The notes under the pieces: generated by a model
Database searches by the model: none
Told to the model about the DNA's origin: nothing
What the model saw: the letters and a program-made list of their open reading frames with translations, nothing else
Shown here: positions 1 to 4,161 of the stretch, piece by piece
Position numbering within the stretch: position 1 is the first letter of the stretch
How the letters are laid out: each line of letters begins with the position of its first letter
Position numbers and translations under genes: made by a program
Assembly (NCBI GenBank): GCA_015492875.1
Contig: WGEI01000333.1
Span: forward strand, 1-5,660
Length of the DNA stretch: 5,660 nucleotides
Direction: 5' to 3'
From: Anaerolineae bacterium
Lineage (GTDB): Bacteria > Chloroflexota > Anaerolineae > Aggregatilineales > Phototrophicaceae

Positions 1-269
1 TTGATGAGGTTTTCCCATGGGATCATATTGACCCGGCAGTGCATAAAAAATTCCTGCGGGAAGACTATCTGATGAGTATCAAGAAAGAAACGCGGGTGGA
101 TTGCCGAGATAGGTGCTTTGCTTGCGGTATTTTGCCCAAATTCAAAGATATTCGCTCTCAAACTGAACCGATGCAGTGGGAATGTCCGCCAGTAAAACCC
201 ATGAGTGAGCGCCGAAAGCGCAATAACGACGGCGGAGAACGTACACCAAACGTAACGATCATTAACTAG
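1..269 (+). CDS. C-terminal end of a B12-binding radical SAM family protein (partial, 5' end outside window)
   Basis: Only the last 88 residues are present; the frame is open from base 3 back to the window edge and ends at TAG 267-269. The first residues read DEVFPWDHIDPAV, followed by KKFLREDY, then DCRDRCFACGI and a final WECPPVKP. The PWDHID block plus a DCR..C..CG cysteine cluster is what I recall at the C-terminus of TIGR03960-type radical SAM proteins, which carry a B12-binding domain and a radical SAM core further upstream (not visible here). These proteins are usually annotated without a proven reaction, and none is claimed here. Three Cys lie in the C-x3-C-x2-C cluster (codons at 102, 114, 123), with a fourth at 183; a metal or Fe-S site is possible but inferred. 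An internal ATG at 39 is not the likely start, because the family motif begins before it. The terminator just downstream suggests this is the last gene of its transcript. Confidence 0.8.
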   Translation, partial: DEVFPWDHIDPAVHKKFLREDYLMSIKKETRVDCRDRCFACGILPKFKDIRSQTEPMQWECPPVKPMSERRKRNNDGGERTPNVTIIN

Positions 270-277
270 CAACTAGG

Positions 278-304
278 CGCGGGCGAAATGCTCGCGTTTG
301 TTTT
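278..304 (+). terminator. Rho-independent terminator after the radical SAM gene
   Basis: A 7-bp stem pairs CGCGGGC (278-284) with GCTCGCG (290-296), including one G-U pair, around a GAAAT loop. It is followed at once by TTTGTTTT. It begins 8 bases after the stop codon of the upstream gene and before the next promoter, so it separates the two transcripts. Confidence 0.75.
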
Positions 305-307
305 GTG

Positions 308-323
308 GCCTCTCCATTGAGGC
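308..323. repeat. Small inverted repeat over the -35 region
   Basis: GCCTC (308-312) and GAGGC (319-323) are perfect inverted 5-base arms separated by 6 bases. The dyad covers the place where a -35 box would sit for the -10 element at 334, and no -35 consensus is visible there. It could be an operator or activator site, but arms this short also occur by chance. Confidence 0.25.
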
Positions 324-330
324 GTTTGCC

Positions 331-339
331 TGCTATAAT
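331..339 (+). promoter_or_regulatory. Extended -10 promoter of the hydrolase-murF-ddl operon
   Basis: TGCTATAAT is a perfect extended -10 element (TG, one base, TATAAT at 334-339). No good TTGACA-like -35 is present at normal spacing, which is tolerated by extended -10 promoters. Only 8 bases separate the -10 box from the ATG at 348. Transcription should therefore start at or within a couple of bases of the start codon, giving a leaderless or nearly leaderless mRNA. The absence of a Shine-Dalgarno before this ATG fits that reading. Confidence 0.7.
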
Positions 340-347
340 GCCCGATT

Positions 348-1139
348 ATGGCAGAAATACCATTAGAACACATAACTGTTCAAAATTTAGACATTGCCCA
401 TGCCGTTTGTGGTGATGGTGAAAAGCAAGTGCTGTTGTTACATGGCTGGGGCGCTCATAGTGGCTTAATATGGCCATTAGCCGAGCGATTGGCGCATATG
501 GGCTATCATTGCTATGTGCCGGATTTGCCGGGGTTTGGGCAAAGCCAAGAACCGCCACAACCTTGGACAGTCTATGATTACGCGGCGTTCGTTCTGAATT
601 ATATGGATGCGCAGAGATTGAAGCGCGTCTATCTATTCGGGCATTCTTTTGGCGGCAGGTTAAGCTTGATACTGGGCGCAGAACATCGTGAGCGCATCAT
701 CAAGATGGCATTAGCCGATAGCGCAGGTATTCGCCCATCAACACCGCTCTGGCCTAGAATTCGCCTCAATACATACAAGCTCATGCGGAATGGTTTATAT
801 CGCATAGGCGCTCATGCCCTAGCTGATAATCTGCGCAATTGGTATGGCAAACGCTATGGGTCAGCAGATTATCAAGCGGTCTCTGGCGTTATGCGGCAAA
901 CATTTATACAGGTGGTTAATGAGGATTTGCAGGCTTTTGCCGCCCGCGTGCATATCCCAACATTGCTATTTTGGGGCGATAAAGATGAAGACACACCCTT
1001 ATGGCAAGGCAAAAAGTTAGAGGAAATCATGCCTGATGCAGGGTTAATTGTGCATGAGGGGGCTGGGCATTACAGTTATTTAGAACGCCTTCAAGAGACA
1101 GCGCGCATAATGGATTACTTCTTCAAGCAAGAGGCTTAA
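348..1139 (+). CDS. Alpha/beta hydrolase, first gene of the murF-ddl operon
   Basis: This 263-residue protein is a full-length alpha/beta hydrolase with no signal peptide, so probably cytoplasmic. The oxyanion-hole motif HGWG is at 32-35 and PDLPGFGQS at 58-66. The nucleophile elbow GHSFGG (98-103) puts the catalytic Ser at 100. A helical cap spans roughly 127-200, the acid is probably Asp213 in WGDKDEDTP, and the catalytic His is 241 in GAGHYSYLE. The triad is intact, so the enzyme should be active as an esterase, lipase-like enzyme, amidase or similar; the substrate cannot be read from the sequence. The start ATG has no Shine-Dalgarno, but a -10 box lies 8 bases upstream, suggesting leaderless translation. 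The stop is 6 bases from the Mur ligase ATG, so the two are almost certainly co-transcribed. I recall closely similar hydrolases, with SAGIRP and VNEDL blocks, beside Mur ligase and Ddl genes in some Firmicutes. A role in cell-wall precursor metabolism is therefore a reasonable inference, not a demonstrated one. Confidence 0.9.
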   Translation: MAEIPLEHITVQNLDIAHAVCGDGEKQVLLLHGWGAHSGLIWPLAERLAHMGYHCYVPDLPGFGQSQEPPQPWTVYDYAAFVLNYMDAQRLKRVYLFGHSFGGRLSLILGAEHRERIIKMALADSAGIRPSTPLWPRIRLNTYKLMRNGLYRIGAHALADNLRNWYGKRYGSADYQAVSGVMRQTFIQVVNEDLQAFAARVHIPTLLFWGDKDEDTPLWQGKKLEEIMPDAGLIVHEGAGHYSYLERLQETARIMDYFFKQEA

Positions 1140-1145
1140 AACACT

Positions 1146-2792
1146 ATGCCAACACTTTCAATCTGGCTTTTACTGGGCGTTTGGCTGATAGGCGCATGGT
1201 TGCGCATCTACCGCCAAGCTCGTTTTTATCAGATAGAAGAATATAAAAGCGGGCGTTATTTGCGCTGGCTTAGCCAATCTCGGCGGCGATGGCAACCGCA
1301 ACGGCCAATCATCGCATGGGGCATTAGTAGCGCTCTGGCGGCACTTATGAGAGAAGCGCCAGATTCCTTCTTACCTGTGGTGATAGTGATTATAGGCGGT
1401 ATTTTTGCGGTTTGGCCGCCACCAATGGGCGAGGTAAAAAAGCGCTTTGTTCGCACATCGCGCGCCATGCGGATTGTGGTTACGGGGACTGTCGCGGCGA
1501 CTATCGTCATTGTAGGTGCAAGTATTCTATTAAACAATCTACCTGATATAAGTGCGCTTCAGTTGATTGTATCTGGACTTATTGGGCTAATTGTGTTTTT
1601 AGCCGCTCCGTTGTGGCTCATATTGGGCAATATCCTAATGACCCCAGTGGATGCCTTTTTGAGACAGCGCTTCATCGCACAAGCTAAAGCAGTATTAGAT
1701 GAAGTTCGTCCAACAGTTATTGGGTTAACGGGCAGCTATGGCAAAACGACAACAAAAAACATTCTAGCGCACCTTCTCAATGGGCGTTATCGCGCCTATC
1801 CCACCCCCAAAAGCTATAACACTACAATGGGCGTTTGTATTGCGATTAACCGTGATTTGGCACAAGACTACAGTGTCGACTATTTCATCGCAGAAATGGG
1901 GGCGTATGTTGAGGGGGAAATCGCGGAAATCTGCGATTTGGTGAACCCGCAGATTGGCATCATCATAGAAGTTGGGCCGCAGCACTTAGAGCGCTTTGGC
2001 AGTTTGGAAAATATAGCCAAAGCCAAATACGAACTCATTCAAGCGTTACCACCTGATGGTGTTGGCGTTTTCAACTGGGATAACCCTCATGTCCGACAGA
2101 TGTATGAACAAGGCTACCCGCAAACGCGGCTAGCGGTGAGCAAAAGGCTATCCCCAGAAGAGGCGAAAAAGCAAGGTGTGCGCTTCGTCGCGGCCAATAT
2201 CACAGAAACGCTAGAGGGGTTGAACTTCGCCATTATTGATACTGAGGCTGGTGAAGAAGCATTTATACAAGCACCTTTGTTAGGTGAACATAACGTCACC
2301 AACTTACTTCTGGCGACGGCAGTTGCGGTGCACGCGGGAATGCGGTTAGCGGAAGTGGCTTTTCGGGCGAGGACATTACAACCTGCGGAAAGCCGCTTAG
2401 TTCGGCAAGTGACAGCGCAAGGTATTACCATTATCAATGACGCTTATAGTGCTAATCCCGTTGGTGTTGTTGGAGCATTACGGGTTTTGGGCTTACACCA
2501 ACAAGGGCGGCGGCTACTCATCACGCCGGGGATGGTGGAACTGGGCGATTTGCATGAGCAGGAGAACCGCAAGCTAGGCCAAGTTGCAGCGCAATATGCT
2601 ACGGATGTTATCCTCGTGGGGAGCAAGCAAACGCAGCCAGTAGCAGAAGGGTTGCGGGATGCTGGCTTTCCCGAAGCACGATTACACATTGTAGAAACCT
2701 TGCAAGAAGCAGTACGCTGGTATGAGCAAAATTTAGCAACGGGCGATACCGTCCTCTTTTTGAATGACTTGCCAGATACCTACCATAATTAA
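1146..2792 (+). CDS. murF: Membrane-anchored MurF-type Mur ligase (UDP-MurNAc-tripeptide--D-Ala-D-Ala ligase)
   Basis: Predicted to join D-Ala-D-Ala to UDP-MurNAc-tripeptide using ATP, the last cytoplasmic step of the peptide stem. Residues 1-190 are not the usual MurF substrate-binding domain. They hold a hydrophobic segment at about 4-20, a basic Tyr-rich stretch (FYQIEEYKSGRY, 27-38), and further hydrophobic segments near 76-90, 109-129 and 138-161. The Mur ligase core follows: P-loop GLTGSYGKTTTK at 193-204, EMGAY at 250-254, AKAKYEL at 291-297 with a candidate carbamylated Lys294, and LLGEHNVTN at 378-386. Then come NDAYSANP at 431-438 and GMVELGDLHEQEN at 462-474, the MurF-type C-terminal domain. 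It ends with NDLPDTY, an ending I recall from membrane-type Mur ligases. At 548 residues it is about 100 longer than E. coli MurF. GAGG at 1131-1134, inside the end of the hydrolase gene, is a plausible ribosome site 11 bases from the ATG. The ddl neighbour supports MurF over other Mur ligases; a different amino donor cannot be excluded. Confidence 0.85.
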   Translation: MPTLSIWLLLGVWLIGAWLRIYRQARFYQIEEYKSGRYLRWLSQSRRRWQPQRPIIAWGISSALAALMREAPDSFLPVVIVIIGGIFAVWPPPMGEVKKRFVRTSRAMRIVVTGTVAATIVIVGASILLNNLPDISALQLIVSGLIGLIVFLAAPLWLILGNILMTPVDAFLRQRFIAQAKAVLDEVRPTVIGLTGSYGKTTTKNILAHLLNGRYRAYPTPKSYNTTMGVCIAINRDLAQDYSVDYFIAEMGAYVEGEIAEICDLVNPQIGIIIEVGPQHLERFGSLENIAKAKYELIQALPPDGVGVFNWDNPHVRQMYEQGYPQTRLAVSKRLSPEEAKKQGVRFVAANITETLEGLNFAIIDTEAGEEAFIQAPLLGEHNVTNLLLATAVAVHAGMRLAEVAFRARTLQPAESRLVRQVTAQGITIINDAYSANPVGVVGALRVLGLHQQGRRLLITPGMVELGDLHEQENRKLGQVAAQYATDVILVGSKQTQPVAEGLRDAGFPEARLHIVETLQEAVRWYEQNLATGDTVLFLNDLPDTYHN

Positions 2793-2816
2793 GGCAACAC
2801 GCGAGGGAATACTTTC

Positions 2817-4025
2817 ATGAGTACAAATCGTAAAACCACTGTAGGGGTTATTTTTGGCGGCAGAAGCGTTGAACATGATGTTTCGGTAGTGACAGGGCAT
2901 CAGGTCATGCGTGCGTTTAATCGAGAGCGGTTTGATATTGTTCCCATCTATATTAATCGTCAAGGGAACTGGTTTACAGGTGAGCCACTGCTAGAAATCG
3001 ATAACTTTAAGCAAGATATGACTAGTATCAAAGGCGTTGAACCTTGCCTGCTCTCGCCTAATGTACGGCATCATGGGCTTATTATCAATCCACTTGCGGG
3101 ACGTTTTGCGCGAAGTTCTATCATACGGTTAGATGTTGTGTTCCCGGCATTACATGGCACGCATGGCGAAGATGGAACGATACAGGGGCTTTGTGAACTG
3201 GCCGATATACCGTATGTGGGCTGTGCGACGTTGGCATCAGCTTTGACAAACGATAAGCTGATGACAAAACAAGTTTTGCGCCAAAGCGGTGTGCCTGTTT
3301 TAGACGAAGTGGCGGTTATGCGAGATGAATGGCTCGGCGAGCCAAATAAAGTTGTAGAGCGCATTAAAACTGTGCTGGACTATCCCGTTTTCGTTAAACC
3401 CGCGACATTAGGCTCTAGCATTGGTGTGGGACGGGCAGATAGCGATGAGTTACTTCGGGCATCGCTCGATGTCGCCGCCAATTTTGACCGCCGCATACTG
3501 GTAGAGCGCGCCGCTATTGGGTGTGTAGAAATCAACTGCTCAGTGATGGGGTATGGCCAGAACATAGAAGCGTCAGTATTAGAGCAGCCTGTTTCATGGG
3601 AAGAATTTCTCACCTATGAAGAGAAATATCTACGTGGCGGCGAGGGGATGAAAAGCGCAGAGCGTATTATCCCCGCCCCAATTAGCGAGGCTTTAACGCA
3701 GAAAATTCAGCAAATTGCGATTGATGCTTTTCAGGCGGTGGATGGACGTGGTATTGCCCGTATCGATTTTCTCGTAGAGCCTGATAGCGAAACGGTTTAT
3801 CTGAACGAAATCAACACGCTACCCGGTTCTTTGGCTTTTTATTTGTGGCAAGAAAACGGTATGGGGGCTGGTGAAGTTGTGGAAAAACTAGTGCAACTCG
3901 CGCGTGATGCGTATGCCGATAAGCGGCGCAACACTTATGACTATCAAACAGACTTGATTGCCATGACAGCGGCGCGTGGGTTGAAAGGCACAAAAGGCGC
4001 TAAATCTACACCTCAGCAGAACTAA
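2817..4025 (+). CDS. ddl: D-alanine--D-alanine ligase
   Basis: An ATP-grasp enzyme that joins two D-Ala in the cytoplasm; its product is the substrate of the MurF encoded just upstream (24-base gap). The N-domain motif VIFGGRSVEHDVS is at 11-23 (Glu19 matches E. coli DdlB Glu15). FPALHGTHGEDGTIQG (109-124) is typical, as are IPYVG (131-135) and TNDK (144-147). KPATLGSSIGV (194-204) is the ATP-binding Gly/Ser loop. YEEKY at 267-271 matches the DdlB YxxKY omega-loop motif, so D-Ala-D-Ala is favoured over the VanA-type D-Ala-D-Lac product. ARID (314-317) and NEINTLPG (330-337) supply Arg and metal-binding Asp317, Glu331 and Asn333. Two points stand out: by alignment, Tyr342 falls where E. coli DdlB has Ser281, and a tail of about 35 polar and basic residues follows the core. 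At 402 residues it is longer than most Ddl proteins. GAGGG at 2803-2807, 9 bases before the ATG, supports the start. It is the last gene before a strong terminator. Confidence 0.93.
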   Translation: MSTNRKTTVGVIFGGRSVEHDVSVVTGHQVMRAFNRERFDIVPIYINRQGNWFTGEPLLEIDNFKQDMTSIKGVEPCLLSPNVRHHGLIINPLAGRFARSSIIRLDVVFPALHGTHGEDGTIQGLCELADIPYVGCATLASALTNDKLMTKQVLRQSGVPVLDEVAVMRDEWLGEPNKVVERIKTVLDYPVFVKPATLGSSIGVGRADSDELLRASLDVAANFDRRILVERAAIGCVEINCSVMGYGQNIEASVLEQPVSWEEFLTYEEKYLRGGEGMKSAERIIPAPISEALTQKIQQIAIDAFQAVDGRGIARIDFLVEPDSETVYLNEINTLPGSLAFYLWQENGMGAGEVVEKLVQLARDAYADKRRNTYDYQTDLIAMTAARGLKGTKGAKSTPQQN

Positions 4026-4034
4026 GCGGGTTTC

Positions 4035-4061
4035 GGGGCGGGTAAACGCCCCTTTTTATTT
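4035..4061 (+). terminator. Rho-independent terminator ending the hydrolase-murF-ddl operon
   Basis: A perfect 6-bp GC stem, GGGGCG (4035-4040) with CGCCCC (4047-4052), encloses a GGTAAA loop and is followed by TTTTTATTT. It starts 9 bases after the ddl stop codon. It marks the end of the three-gene operon and separates it from the TPR gene. Confidence 0.88.
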
Positions 4062-4112
4062 CATACCCACCAAGTTCAAACAGATTACTCGCCAAAAAAC
4101 GCTAACTTCCGC

Positions 4113-4118
4113 TACAAT
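4113..4118 (+). promoter_or_regulatory. Probable -10 box of the TPR-PPC gene
   Basis: TACAAT matches the -10 consensus at five of six positions and lies in the gap after the ddl terminator. I see no convincing -35 at 16-18 bases upstream and no TG extension. A start of transcription near 4125 would give a leader of about 36 bases containing the AGGAGA site at 4149, a conventional layout for the GTG start at 4162. The same box would also fit leaderless use of ATG 4126. The rest of 4062-4112 shows nothing recognisable. Confidence 0.45.
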
Positions 4119-4148
4119 AAAGTATATGTTTATTTCTCTCCAGAGTGT

Positions 4149-4154
4149 AGGAGA
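4149..4154 (+). promoter_or_regulatory. Shine-Dalgarno that decides the GTG start of the TPR-PPC gene
   Basis: AGGAGA ends 7 bases before GTG 4162, an ideal spacing. The ATG at 4155 directly after it is in another frame and too close to be used. The in-frame ATG at 4126 lies upstream of this site and has no Shine-Dalgarno of its own. Confidence 0.65.
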
Positions 4155-4161
4155 ATGTGTT

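Noticed and set aside
39..269. Separate small gene starting at ATG 39
   Set aside because: The frame is open upstream to the window edge and the PWDHID motif lies before this ATG, so it is the tail of a larger radical SAM protein.
346..558. Minus-strand open frame overlapping the hydrolase start and its promoter
   Set aside because: It is a shadow of the hydrolase reading frame, with low-complexity content and no motif.
2114..2437. Minus-strand open frame of 107 codons inside murF
   Set aside because: It lies antisense to the conserved Mur ligase core, has no recognisable protein motifs and no promoter or ribosome site I can support.
2817..4025. VanA/VanB-type D-Ala-D-Lac ligase and a resistance cluster
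   Set aside because: The omega loop carries the Ddl-type YxxKY motif, and no vanH or vanX gene is adjacent; the context is the housekeeping murF.
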